In this document: one piece after another, positions 53,586 through 63,600 of the stretch | Layout: every line of letters begins with the position of its first letter | Position numbering within the stretch: the stretch's first letter is position 1 | Assembly: GCA_938075155.1 (NCBI GenBank) | Contig: CALJGL010000001.1 | Span: 84,343-148,342, forward strand | Origin: UBA12191 sp009937185 | GTDB lineage: Bacteria; Planctomycetota; UBA8108; UBA1146 | Length of the DNA stretch: 64,000 nt | Reading direction: 5' to 3' | Position numbers and translations under genes: made by a program | The notes under the pieces: generated by a model | Database searches by the model: none | What the model saw: only the letters and a program-made list of their open reading frames with translations | What the model was told of the DNA's origin: nothing

Positions 53586-54732
53586 GACTGCCCTCCAATG
53601 CTTGGTCAATGTCATCCACCAAATCCTCCAGATCTTCAACTCCGCAGGCGACTCGTATCAGCCCCTCGGTCACGCCATATCTTTCTCTCACTTCTGGCGA
53701 CACACTTGCGTGAGATGAAGCCGCGGGGCGAACGATTAATGTCTCGACCCCTCCCAAACTTGGCGCATTCGCCATAAAGCGTGTCGAAGCACAAACCCGC
53801 TGTGCTGTTTCAGCGTCACCTTCGATCTCCATAGAGAGAACCCCTCCTCCTCTACCATCCATGTATTCAAGGCAATGCGCATGATCCGGATGACTTTCTA
53901 AGGAAGGGTAATTCACTGCTTTCACCCTCGGATGCGTAGAGAGATACCGGGCTAGACCCAGAGCATTTTCACACTGCCGTTCAACTCGTAATCCAAGAGT
54001 TCGTAGTCCCCGGTATAGAAGGAATCCGGCATGAGCATCGAGATGGCCGCCGAGATAGTTGAGGCACAGTCGAACTTTTTCAATATTCTTTCGGTTTCCC
54101 GCCACTAAACCTGCAGCGATATCTCCATGCCCATTCAATCCCTTCGTCGCGGAATGAACCTCAAGGTCAAATCCGACTGAAGCCGGTCTCAACAAAATTG
54201 GAGTCGCAAAGGTCGCGTCAATGATGGTAAAGAGACCATGCTTACGGGCCCATTCGATGAGTTTCGAAAAATCTGCAACGCGACAAATGGGATTGGTGAT
54301 GGCTTCGCAATAAAGAACTTTTGCTCCCTCTGGTGGAGTTCCCCATGAAGCCGGGTCCATTCCATCAAATCGCTCAATGCGAACTCCTCTTCGAGGAAGA
54401 TCCTCCGAGATGAAAGCTTCTGTCCCGCCATAAAGTCGATTCTCTGCAAGAAGTACATCGCCTTGTTCTAGGTTCGCTAATAAGGCACTGGTAATCGCAG
54501 CCATTCCACTAGAAGTCACCAGCGCAGACTCGGTCTCACAAATCAGGGATAACTTGTCATGCAAAAGGTCGTGGCCTGGAGTATTCGACATACGGATGTA
54601 TTTGCCGTCGTGGTATCCACCCTCTTCATTTTGCTCATAGGTGGCACTCTGAAAAATAGGGGGAACAACCGATCCCAATATTCTTGGGTTGGGATCTCCA
54701 CCATGAACTAATTTCGTCTGATCACCCTTCAT
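53578..54732 (-). CDS. Cys/Met-metabolism PLP-dependent enzyme (cystathionine synthase/lyase family)
   Basis: A 384-residue enzyme of the gamma-synthase/gamma-lyase family. ATG 54732 follows GAGGAGG; a TTG at 54735 lies directly before. The PLP lysine is in LEVHSATKGLNGHGD. Family segments are TKLVHGGDPNPRILGSVVPP, SGMAAITSALLANLEQGDV, LYGGTEAF, ITNPICRV and the C-terminal GVETLIVRPA/IRVACGVED. It could act as cystathionine gamma-synthase, gamma-lyase or methionine gamma-lyase; sequence reading alone does not decide. It lies between an FkbM-like methyltransferase and the DcsG-like ligase in one operon. Confidence 0.92.
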   Translation of the reverse strand: MKGDQTKLVHGGDPNPRILGSVVPPIFQSATYEQNEEGGYHDGKYIRMSNTPGHDLLHDKLSLICETESALVTSSGMAAITSALLANLEQGDVLLAENRLYGGTEAFISEDLPRRGVRIERFDGMDPASWGTPPEGAKVLYCEAITNPICRVADFSKLIEWARKHGLFTIIDATFATPILLRPASVGFDLEVHSATKGLNGHGDIAAGLVAGNRKNIEKVRLCLNYLGGHLDAHAGFLLYRGLRTLGLRVERQCENALGLARYLSTHPRVKAVNYPSLESHPDHAHCLEYMDGRGGGVLSMEIEGDAETAQRVCASTRFMANAPSLGGVETLIVRPAASSHASVSPEVRERYGVTEGLIRVACGVEDLEDLVDDIDQALEGSHA

Positions 54733-54776
54733 CAAACCTCCTCATCTGTACCGAATGGTGCCTGTCAAAAGCTTCA

Positions 54777-55754
54777 CTATCTACCCTCAGCCGATCCTGT
54801 CTCGGAATTATTTCCATGCGGATAAATCTCAATCGTCGGAGTGTTTGAAAGTGAATCCGCCTGGTACTCGGGCGAATGCCTTCGTGTACGAAACGCGTGT
54901 GGTTTCCAGGCCTGCTCAGCACTGATCACTGGGAACACATCCGTCGCAAGATCTTCCCTGACAAAGAATGCGTTTGTTCCTGTGGCCTCGACATGAATCA
55001 GGCGATAACCCTTACTCATGCCCAGAATTGCCACCGCTTGCAGGCTCGCTCCGTGATGCCAACCTCTAAAGTGGCTGCGATAGGGATCGTGAAGCTGATC
55101 AGAAGAATCCCATGGGATCGTGAGAGACACCTCGGGGCCAAAGGAAGCATTCACCTCCATCACCACCACTCGAGGCGAAATTCTACCGATCGACTTCCAC
55201 AACCAATAATCCCAGCCATCCACATCGATCGATAATACATCGGGCTCGACGCCACCGAGTAGGCTTCCTAACAATTGATCTACAGTGTCCGGTCGTACAG
55301 ATTCGTGCATGACTCGCACTCGCTCAGCAGCCCCTTTTGTCGAATAAAAGTCTTGGGCTGCCCGCACTTCTGATTTCGACGCATCCAGCAACAACCCACT
55401 CCACCCAAACTCGGTCAGCAGCAGAGCGGAATTACTTTCGATTCCACTCCCACACCCGATTTCCAGAAGGAATCGACTCCTGACTCCAACTTCTGAAAGG
55501 ATCTTGAGGAGGCAGCCATCTTCACCATTTTGTGAATATCTACCCGCCTCATACTCGCGGAGGTCTCCTCGGACTCCTTTTTCATGCTCAGAGGCATGGA
55601 GTTCAGCATGCTCTCGCTGGAGAGCACGGGAGAGATCATGCTCCAGACCTTCCACCCGAGATCTCAAGGATCTCAGATCCGGGTGACCCAACCCCCTGCG
55701 GAGGGCTCGTCCCACGGTAGATATTTGGTCCCGGACCCATCTCCAACCCCGCAT
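54777..55754 (-). CDS. FkbM-like SAM-dependent methyltransferase
   Basis: A 325-residue protein. A charged helical N-terminus (about 25-60) precedes YSQNGEDGCLLKIL, the typical entry to FkbM-like methyltransferases. Motif I is FLLEIGCGSGIESNSALL, then GLLLDAS, and VLSIDVDGWDYWLWKSI provides the later acidic motif. A basic C-terminal tail (HAFRTRRHSP) ends it. Such enzymes methylate sugars or small metabolites. ATG 55754 has AGAGAG upstream. It is the first gene of a minus-strand operon (44 bases before the PLP-enzyme start) and diverges from valS. Confidence 0.8.
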   Translation of the reverse strand: MRGWRWVRDQISTVGRALRRGLGHPDLRSLRSRVEGLEHDLSRALQREHAELHASEHEKGVRGDLREYEAGRYSQNGEDGCLLKILSEVGVRSRFLLEIGCGSGIESNSALLLTEFGWSGLLLDASKSEVRAAQDFYSTKGAAERVRVMHESVRPDTVDQLLGSLLGGVEPDVLSIDVDGWDYWLWKSIGRISPRVVVMEVNASFGPEVSLTIPWDSSDQLHDPYRSHFRGWHHGASLQAVAILGMSKGYRLIHVEATGTNAFFVREDLATDVFPVISAEQAWKPHAFRTRRHSPEYQADSLSNTPTIEIYPHGNNSETGSAEGR

Positions 55755-55868
55755 TTGACTCTCTCTCTTATCATTAACCCGAGGAACTTCGTCTGAGAGC
55801 CCCGTCTTGCTTGACTTGATGCTGGCCTGAAACGATCCTCACTCATAGATCTTGGAGGTTCTTGAACC

Positions 55869-58800
55869 ATGGTCAAGGAACTGGCAACAAAGTACGAACC
55901 ACAAAATGTCGAAACAGCCATCACTGATCGCTGGAGGCAACGAGATGCCTTCAAAGCGGTCCCAGATGAACGTGACGACCGATATGTCATCATGATGCCC
56001 CTGCCCAATGTGACAGGTGCACTTCATATGGGTCATGCCATGGATAATGTCATGCAAGACCTGCTGACACGATGGCACCGAATGCAAGGTGACAACACCC
56101 TCTGGATGGCTGGAACCGACCATGCCGGAATCGCAACCCAGGCGGTCGTCGAAAAAAGGCTTCTCGAACTCGAGGGAAAGACTCGTCACGATCTCGGACG
56201 GGAAGGCCTCGTCGACAGAATCTGGCAATGGAAAAATCAGTACCAAAAACGCATCGTTTCACAACAGGTGGCGATGGGCTGTTCCTGCGATTGGGACCGC
56301 CAACGTTTTACTATGGATCCCGTTTGCGCTAGGGCTGTCACATGGACCTTCTTTCGAATGTTCAAGGATGGTTTGATCTTCCAAGGTGATCGTATGGTGA
56401 ATTGGGATTGTCACCTTCAGACTGCGGTTGCCGATGATGAGATCGAGCACAAATCCGTGGATGGTCACTTTTGGCATCTGAGATACCCGGTGATCGACCC
56501 CAGCTCCGATGAACCGACACATGTAATCGTCGCCACCACTCGCCCTGAGACGATGCTGGGTGATACTGCAGTTGCTGTCCATCCTTCCCCGAGACAAGTA
56601 CTCGAAGAAAGACTGGAGCAGGCTCAGGAAAGACTTTCTGAAGCCAACGATAAAACGAGAGAAGATTGCCAATCCGAGGTCCAGCGCCTCGAGAAGAGAA
56701 TCATCGAAGTTCTCCCCCACCTGGAGAAACTCGCTGAGATGGCAAAGACTGGCCGAAATTTGCTTCTTCCCATTCAAGACAGGGAAATCCCGCTGATTGC
56801 AGATACATGGGCCAAACCAGAATTAGGCTCCGGCTGTGTAAAAATCACACCTGCCCACGACCCTAACGATTATGAAGTCTGGCAACGTCATAAGGATCGG
56901 GTTGCCGCCATCAATCTCCTGAATCCTGACGGTACTTTTAATGCCAATGCTGGCCCCTGTCAGGGCCTTGACCGTTTCGATGCTCGCAAGCAAGTCGTCG
57001 CCACTTTTGAAAAGTTGGGGCTTCTCGATCACATCGAGGATCGAAAAATAGAAGTAGGTCATTCGGACAGATCGAAAACTCCCGTAGAGCCATTCCTTTC
57101 TCTCCAATGGTTTGTCCATATGGCAGATGTCGAAGGCGGCGTCGTTTGCGGCCGAGGCTTGGACCATGAATTCAAAACACCCGGCTTAGCACAGGCGGCC
57201 ATCGATGCTGCTACGGGTTGGGAATCTCCCACCGGAAAAGGCGTTAGTTTCCATCCAGATCCCGAGCGATACAAAAACACCTATGTAAACTGGCTTGCAG
57301 AAAAAAGAGACTGGTGTATCTCCCGCCAACTTTGGTGGGGACACCGAATTCCGATTTGGTCCATTGAACTCGATTCTGCTCCCAAACTGGGAGAAGCCAT
57401 CTCGCAATTACTGGCTGCCCATCCCGATGTCCTTTGTGCCCGAATCCAATTCCAAGATGGCTCCAGTAAAATTGTCTCACTCGAATCGGAAATGCCTGAA
57501 ACAGGAGGCCGCCTTCTGGTCTGTCTTCAGGATCCTGCCGAGCATGAAAAGATTGCCAAAGGATTAGAGGCTATCGGCTTCGAGCAAGACCCGGATGTTC
57601 TGGATACTTGGTTCTCTAGTGCGCTATGGCCTCACTCCACATTAGGTTGGCCCGAGCCTTCAAGTGCCGTTGTTGACGAAGGACAAAGATCACTCGCAGC
57701 TCAAGGCACAGAGCAAGCCCCCCTCGACTACTACTTCCCAGGGTCATGCCTCGTTACAGGTAGAGATATCATCACGCTTTGGGTGGCAAGAATGGTCATC
57801 ATGGGTCTCTACAACCTAGGGGATATGCCCTTTACGGATGTATTCCTTCACGCCAACATCCTTGACGGCAAGGGTGAAAGAATGAGTAAATCCAAAGGGA
57901 ATGGAATAGACCCTGTGGATATCATCGAGCGCTATGGCACGGATGCTATGCGTTACGTCCTGTGTGAAATGCAAACGGGCACCCAAGACATCCGCCTTCC
58001 TGTACAAGCCATCAGTCCCTTCACTGGAGATACTATTGACTTGGCTACAGCGAAGCATGGACAGAACATATTTACTTACCTGTGTCCGGAAAGCGGCAAA
58101 GAGTTTGACGTCCTCGGAACCATTGAAGGTGTACCTGCCGCCAAACTGGTCAGTGACCGTTTCGATGTAGGCCGTAATTTCTGCAACAAGTTGTGGAATG
58201 CTGCAAGATTTGCACTGCTCAATCTTGAAGGCTACGAATTTGATCCCTCTCGAGCGGACAGACTTCAAACTGAAGATCGGTGGATTCTGAGTCGCATGAC
58301 ATCCGCTTGTGAAGATGTTCACGCGCAACTATCGACCTACAATCCAGCTGCTGCTATTGGTATAGCCCGTGAATTTTTCTGGGGTGATTTGTGCGATTGG
58401 TACTTAGAGGCCATCAAACCTCGCTTGAAAGAAGGCGGAGATGATGCGGGCACTGCACAACAGGTATTAGCGACCTGTCTTGATCAGGTGCTCAGACTTC
58501 TTCACCCCTTCGTACCCTTCATCACTGAAGAGTTATGGGGCAGTCTTCGGGAAATCGCGCCGCAAAGAGGGATTGATTCACCGATAGAGGATTCGGAGCT
58601 CTTATGCCTCGCAAAGTGGCCAAATCCAGACTCCAAATGGCAAGACAGTCAACTTGAGAACTCCTTCCACCTCAGCCAGGAGTTGATCCGTACCTTGAGG
58701 GACATTCGAGCACGGCATAATGTTCCACCTCGACAACCACTGGAAGTTCGCATCAAAACAAGTGGGGAAACCGCTCGATCCTATCTTGATCTCGAAAATC

Positions 58801-59129
58801 TCATTCTTCACCTAGGTGCTCTTTCCAGTCTCTCAGTAGGGCCTGATCAAGAGCGCACTATCGATAGCGCCGCTTCAGTGACCGTCGATTCCGAAATCTT
58901 TGTTCCTGGCGTCATCGACCTTGAGAAAGAAAAAGAACGCCTTTCAGGTCAAATGGAGAAAACAGAAAAGCGACTAGAAGGCTCGAAGAAAAAGCTGTTA
59001 AACGAAAACTTCGTCAATCGGGCCGCTCCCGAAGTCGTGGAGAGAGAACGAAGTCTTGTGAATGATTTAGAAAAAGAATTGGTTTCGATTCAGACCAATT
59101 TGGATGCTCTCAACTCATCGTCCTCATAA
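55869..59129 (+). CDS. valS: Valyl-tRNA synthetase
   Basis: A 1086-residue class Ia aminoacyl-tRNA synthetase, charging tRNA-Val. The HIGH motif is PNVTGALHMGHAM (about 45-57) and the KMSKS motif ERMSKSKGNG (about 670). The CP1 editing domain contains TTRPETMLGDTAVAVHP. Right after this motif lies a charged helical insertion of about 50 residues (EERLEQAQERLSEANDK), which predicts a coiled coil not present in typical ValRS. The C-terminal coiled coil (IDLEKEKERLSGQMEKTEKR) is normal. Total length is well above the usual 880-950. ATG 55869 has GGAGG eleven bases away. A strong terminator follows. Confidence 0.97.
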   Translation: MVKELATKYEPQNVETAITDRWRQRDAFKAVPDERDDRYVIMMPLPNVTGALHMGHAMDNVMQDLLTRWHRMQGDNTLWMAGTDHAGIATQAVVEKRLLELEGKTRHDLGREGLVDRIWQWKNQYQKRIVSQQVAMGCSCDWDRQRFTMDPVCARAVTWTFFRMFKDGLIFQGDRMVNWDCHLQTAVADDEIEHKSVDGHFWHLRYPVIDPSSDEPTHVIVATTRPETMLGDTAVAVHPSPRQVLEERLEQAQERLSEANDKTREDCQSEVQRLEKRIIEVLPHLEKLAEMAKTGRNLLLPIQDREIPLIADTWAKPELGSGCVKITPAHDPNDYEVWQRHKDRVAAINLLNPDGTFNANAGPCQGLDRFDARKQVVATFEKLGLLDHIEDRKIEVGHSDRSKTPVEPFLSLQWFVHMADVEGGVVCGRGLDHEFKTPGLAQAAIDAATGWESPTGKGVSFHPDPERYKNTYVNWLAEKRDWCISRQLWWGHRIPIWSIELDSAPKLGEAISQLLAAHPDVLCARIQFQDGSSKIVSLESEMPETGGRLLVCLQDPAEHEKIAKGLEAIGFEQDPDVLDTWFSSALWPHSTLGWPEPSSAVVDEGQRSLAAQGTEQAPLDYYFPGSCLVTGRDIITLWVARMVIMGLYNLGDMPFTDVFLHANILDGKGERMSKSKGNGIDPVDIIERYGTDAMRYVLCEMQTGTQDIRLPVQAISPFTGDTIDLATAKHGQNIFTYLCPESGKEFDVLGTIEGVPAAKLVSDRFDVGRNFCNKLWNAARFALLNLEGYEFDPSRADRLQTEDRWILSRMTSACEDVHAQLSTYNPAAAIGIAREFFWGDLCDWYLEAIKPRLKEGGDDAGTAQQVLATCLDQVLRLLHPFVPFITEELWGSLREIAPQRGIDSPIEDSELLCLAKWPNPDSKWQDSQLENSFHLSQELIRTLRDIRARHNVPPRQPLEVRIKTSGETARSYLDLENLILHLGALSSLSVGPDQERTIDSAASVTVDSEIFVPGVIDLEKEKERLSGQMEKTEKRLEGSKKKLLNENFVNRAAPEVVERERSLVNDLEKELVSIQTNLDALNSSSS

Positions 59130-59169
59130 AAAATAGCCCGCGGAAATAACTCTCCGCGGGCTATTTTTT
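59128..59169 (+). terminator. Intrinsic terminator of valS
   Basis: A perfect 17-base-pair stem starting in the valS stop codon, with an 8-base loop and a run of seven T after the stem core. The A tract on the left would also serve minus-strand transcripts. Confidence 0.93.
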
Positions 59170-59238
59170 TCTGCACAGTTCTATTCCAAATTAATTTCCA
59201 GTTCATTACTGAGGTGCATGGGCTCTACCAAATTCACT

Positions 59239-59423
59239 CTACTTACTATATCGATTCGATATTCCAGCTATAAACGACATACTGAACTCCCACTGATGAT
59301 TCCATGTCTCTTTAATACGCTCTTCCTTGATTTTTTTTGAGTCACAATAAGTTCGAGCGAGATCTTTCTCTCGTCTTTGGTTTCCAGATCAACTTCAACC
59401 AGGATCTGACCGATTTTCGTCAT
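59239..59423 (-). pseudogene. Small ORF with a poly-A frame shift, probable remnant
   Basis: From ATG 59423 the frame codes for 51 residues to a stop at 59268. After the run of eight A on the coding strand (59331-59338) a -1 shift opens a second frame that ends at 59239 (61 residues in total). The shifted reading (IKEERIKETWNHQWEFSMSF) looks more protein-like than the unshifted one. Its N-terminal strand pattern (VEVDLETKDERKISLELIV) resembles the preceding ORF (LELVFNKETDLPTTLVLTVLI), suggesting a duplicated domain. An AAGGAG directly abuts the ATG and is too close to work well. It is in the same frame as the ORF before it, only a TAG away. Either decay or programmed slippage on A-AAA-AAA is possible. 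Confidence 0.35.
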
Positions 59424-59450
59424 CTCCTTACTCTTCAACGTTCGAGCGCA

Positions 59451-59705
59451 CTACTTCAAGAGTTTGCGTACGGGTAATGGAATGTCATCAAGACTATTCG
59501 AGCGGGAAGTATCAAACTGATAGGAGTACGTAAAAGCGATATGCTCGACACCATCGGAAAACGCCGCATTTCCTTTGGCAGTTTTCCCATGCTCATTACG
59601 CCTTCCTATCAATACCGTCAATACGAGGGTAGTAGGAAGATCGGTCTCCTTATTGAATACGAGTTCTAAACTGCTTTGGGCCTGAGTCTTGTCCACACTG
59701 GACAT
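59451..59705 (-). CDS. Small ORF of unknown function, in frame with its neighbours
   Basis: An 84-residue frame with no signal peptide and no SD before its ATG. The sequence is strand-rich (SLELVFNKETDLPTTLVLTV, HIAFTYSYQFD). It lies five codons after the TGA stop of the exported protein at 59721-60470 and in the same reading frame. Its own TAG stop is again followed, in frame, by the ORF at 59423. It may be the middle part of a longer gene broken by stop codons, or a short separate protein. No family was recognised. Confidence 0.4.
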   Translation of the reverse strand: MSSVDKTQAQSSLELVFNKETDLPTTLVLTVLIGRRNEHGKTAKGNAAFSDGVEHIAFTYSYQFDTSRSNSLDDIPLPVRKLLK

Positions 59706-59720
59706 GAATTTACTTATCGT

Positions 59721-60470
59721 TCAGCCTAATCCACCAATACAGCCTGAATTTTTAACACCAGTGAATGCTTCCACAGCGACCTTTGATCCCATGTCGATAC
59801 GGATTCTGTCGTAGTCCAACTTCACCGGCTCGTCTTCCACCACCACTGAAGTTCCTTTTTCACCACCAATTGGATCAGAAAAGTCCGGATGATCGAGTTC
59901 TATCTCCTCCGTTTTCGGGGGGGAAACCCAGCGAACTGACCTCGCTCTTGTGGATTCAAGAAGAAGCTCTAATGGATCTTTAACCAAAAATGAAAACTTT
60001 TTCCCAATGGGGTTAGAATTCATTGGAATCCAAGTGGCATTAACTCTCACCGCCCCTTTTCCATTTCGAGAGTGACGATAAAGTTCTAATTCAGATACAT
60101 GAGTAAAATCACCCCGAACTTTACAGTCATATTCCTCATATACCTGGTGTAACCAAACTTCATGATTGCCCTTGTTTGACAATCCACCTTTTGCAAATAC
60201 GTTCATGGCAAAACCTGCCTGACCTGCAATCTCACGCATTTCTTTCTCAATACGTTTTAGGGATTCTTTAACATTTGGAATCTTGAATCTGGGAGATTTG
60301 GGCTTTGAGTCCTTGGCATCGTCACGATCTTCAATGAGCACATTCTTGCTGGAATTAACGGCCTTCTTTTCAAAAGAATGAGCCGCCCTCAACACATCGT
60401 TGCCAACAAGAATTGCGACGATTCCGACAAGGGCGATGGTTTTCATTGAAATACTCGAAATTCCGATCAT
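59721..60470 (-). CDS. Exported protein of unknown function
   Basis: A 249-residue frame; ATG 60470 has AAGGAGG seven bases upstream, and the GTG at 60473 is less well spaced. The signal peptide core is IALVGIVAILVG with cleavage near RAAHS. A Lys/Asp-rich stretch and a helix (VKESLKRIEKEMREIAGQAG) follow, then a beta-rich domain (VSELELYRHS, GAVRVNATWIPMNSN, KFSFLVKDPLELLLES, DYDRIRIDMGSKVAV). It ends in CIGGLG. No family was recognised. Two further in-frame ORFs follow on the same strand, which may be remnants of a longer C-terminal part. Confidence 0.65.
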   Translation of the reverse strand: MIGISSISMKTIALVGIVAILVGNDVLRAAHSFEKKAVNSSKNVLIEDRDDAKDSKPKSPRFKIPNVKESLKRIEKEMREIAGQAGFAMNVFAKGGLSNKGNHEVWLHQVYEEYDCKVRGDFTHVSELELYRHSRNGKGAVRVNATWIPMNSNPIGKKFSFLVKDPLELLLESTRARSVRWVSPPKTEEIELDHPDFSDPIGGEKGTSVVVEDEPVKLDYDRIRIDMGSKVAVEAFTGVKNSGCIGGLG

Positions 60471-60668
60471 CACCGATCCTCCTTACTCCACATTTTACCC
60501 GCTGATAAATTCTCGCTTCAAATCAATACTCTGGAGCATCGCCATGTATCGATATGTAGCATTTCACCAGATATTGAGACGAGGACCAAATGAGTTTATA
60601 TGCTTGAACTTCCGACAAAAAGACTTAATCAGCGATTACGCAACACATGCGATGGAAGAAGCAGGCGA

Positions 60669-63600
60669 ATGCGCAATATAGTTATTATCTTCATCATGAG
60701 TTCTGTCATCCTCAACTATAATGAGGTCATGGCTCAGGGCACTGGATCGATAACACTGACCCCTTTATCCACCTATAATTCAGGGGTATTCGAGGGAAGC
60801 GCATCAGAAATTGTCGCTCACGATCCCCTGAGTAGTCGCGTCTTTGTCACGAATGCAGCGGCTGGAGGGTTTGATATTCTTCAAATGTCCCAGACAGGGC
60901 AATTGGGATTTGTAACGACCATCGCGACTTCACGTCCTCCGACACATCTCAGAATCTGGAATGACGGCACCAATAGCCATGTCGTCGCTGCCATTCCCTC
61001 CCTTCCCATAACAAATCCAGGCACGGTTCAGGTGTTTTCGACCTCAGGTGTCCTACAGGCCGTATACAGCGTTGGACCACTTCCGGACATGCTGTATATC
61101 ACTTCGGACGGTAAAGCCCTAACAGCAAACGAGGGACAACCTATAGGAAATACAAACCCAAGAGGGTCCGTCTCGATCGTGCACCTCGCAACCGGAGTTG
61201 TCGAACATGTCAGTTTTACAGGCTTCGACGGTCAAGAAACGACTTTACGCGAAGCTGGAATTAGAATCTTTCCTGGATTTTCTGCAAGCGTAGACCTCGA
61301 ACCTGAATACGTGGCTGTCTCAGAAGACCTGACGACTGCGTATGCGATTTGCCAAGAACAAAATTGTGTCGTGACTATCGACATTGCTACCGCGACGGCC
61401 ACAGCAATAAACACTCTCGGAACAAAAGACCATTCACTTCCGGGTAATCGCCTCGATGCCAGCGACTCTGACGGTGGAGTCAACATCGCCAACTGGCCAG
61501 TTCATGGACTGTTTCAGCCAGATAGCGCTGTTTGCTTCAATGTTGCTGGCCAAGACTTCCTTCTTACGGCGAATGAAGGAGGGGCAAGAACCGAAGATGC
61601 TCGCGCGAGAACGCTACAACTGGATCCCGGTGCATTTCCTAATGCAGGGTTCATTCAAGGCAATGCACGTATGGGAAGACTTTTTGTTTCAACCATCGAT
61701 GGAGATGTAGACGGTGATGGAGACTTTGACAGTCTTTATTCATACGGCACGCGTTCATTTTCAATCTTTAATATGTCGGCGGGTACACAGCTCGTCTATG
61801 ACAGTGGAGATCAATTCGCAACAGTGACTGCCCAAGCTCAGCCTTTCAACTTCAACAGTAATAGCACCTCAAACAACAGTGACGACACTCGATCGGATAA
61901 CAAAGGCTGTGAACCGGAAGCCGCCACAATCGCCAAGATAGGTGACAGAATCATCGCATTCATCGGTTTAGAGAGGCAAGGCGGCATCATGCTTTACGAT
62001 GTCACCGACCCCCCTAATTCATTCTTCCTCAGTTACTTCAGTAACAGAAATTTCAATGCCAACATTGAATCCCCTGCAGCGGGTGACCTTGCAGTCGAAT
62101 CAATCGTATATGTAGAACCGACTGACAATGCTTTGGGGTTACCCTTGATTGTTACCGGCAATGAAATCAGCGGAACAACATCCGTTTACATCGTCTCACT
62201 TCCGCAACCTCCCGTAGATTGCAATAACAACAGTATCCCAGACTCGGAAGATCTCAGCTCTGGAACCTCTACCGATTGCAATTCGGATGGGATTCCCGAC
62301 GAATGCACACTGACAGGTAATGACTGTGATCAAAACTTGCAACCCGATGATTGTCAGCCAGATTTCGATAACGACGGATTCCCGAACCCCTGTGACAACG
62401 ACGATGACTCCGATGGAGTGAATGACATTGACGACTTGAATCCATTGGACCCCACCATTTGCCGAGATGTCGACAACGATGGCTGCGACGACTGCTCTTC
62501 CGGGTTCGACTCCCCCAGCAACGACGGGCTCGACACCGATGCAGACGGAATCTGCGATCTGAGCGACTCCGACGACGATGGCGACGGAGTCCCTGATGCG
62601 TCAGACAGTTCCAGCACAAATCCATTTATCTGTTCCGATATCGACTTTGACGGCTGTGACGACTGTTCAAGTGGAATATTCGATACCGCTAATGACGGAA
62701 CTGACACCGACATTGATGGTATTTGCGATAATGGCGACGGTGACCTGGATGGAGATGGCATCGAAAATGAATGCGATCTCGATCAAACACCTGGCTCAGA
62801 TTGTAATGGCAACAACAGAGTCGATAGTTGCGATATCAATGACGCTACAAGTCAAGACTGTGACGCAAACGGGGTACCGGACGATTGTCAAATCTCCGGA
62901 AATGCAGCACTCGATTGCGACAATAATGGAGAGTTAGATTCCTGTCAGTTGACCGCAGGGACTTCAAATGATTGCAATGGAAATACGGTTCTCGACAGTT
63001 GTGAAATAGCTTCTGGCACAGCGGACTGTAATAGCGATTTCATTCCTGACGATTGCCAAATCGACTGCGACGGAAATAGTATCCCGGATGACTGTGATCT
63101 CTCTTCAGGATCAGGTGTTGACTGTAACAGTAACGGTGTCCCCGACTCCTGTGATATCAGTGGCGCCATCAGTTCTGACTGCGATATCGATGGAATCCTC
63201 GACGAATGCCAAATCACAGCAAACCCGAACCTTGACTGTGACCTCGATGGCGTTCTCCAATCCTGTGAAACAGATACCGACAGTGACGGTGTCGAAGATG
63301 ACTGTGACACCGACGACGATAACGATAACGTCTTAGACAACGACGACGCCGCTCCACTCAATAATACGATTTGCCGAGACGCTGACGGTGATGGTTGCGA
63401 TGACTGCTCCAGCGGAACAGATGACTCCGCGAACGACGGCTTTGACTTCGACGGAGATGGGCTCTGTGACAATGGTGACTCCGACGACGATAACGACGGA
63501 GTCCTCGACAATGGTGACAGCGACGACAATAACGCAAATATCTGCTCTGACACCGATGGTGACAACTGTGACGACTGCGCCTCCGGAAGCTTCGATCCTG

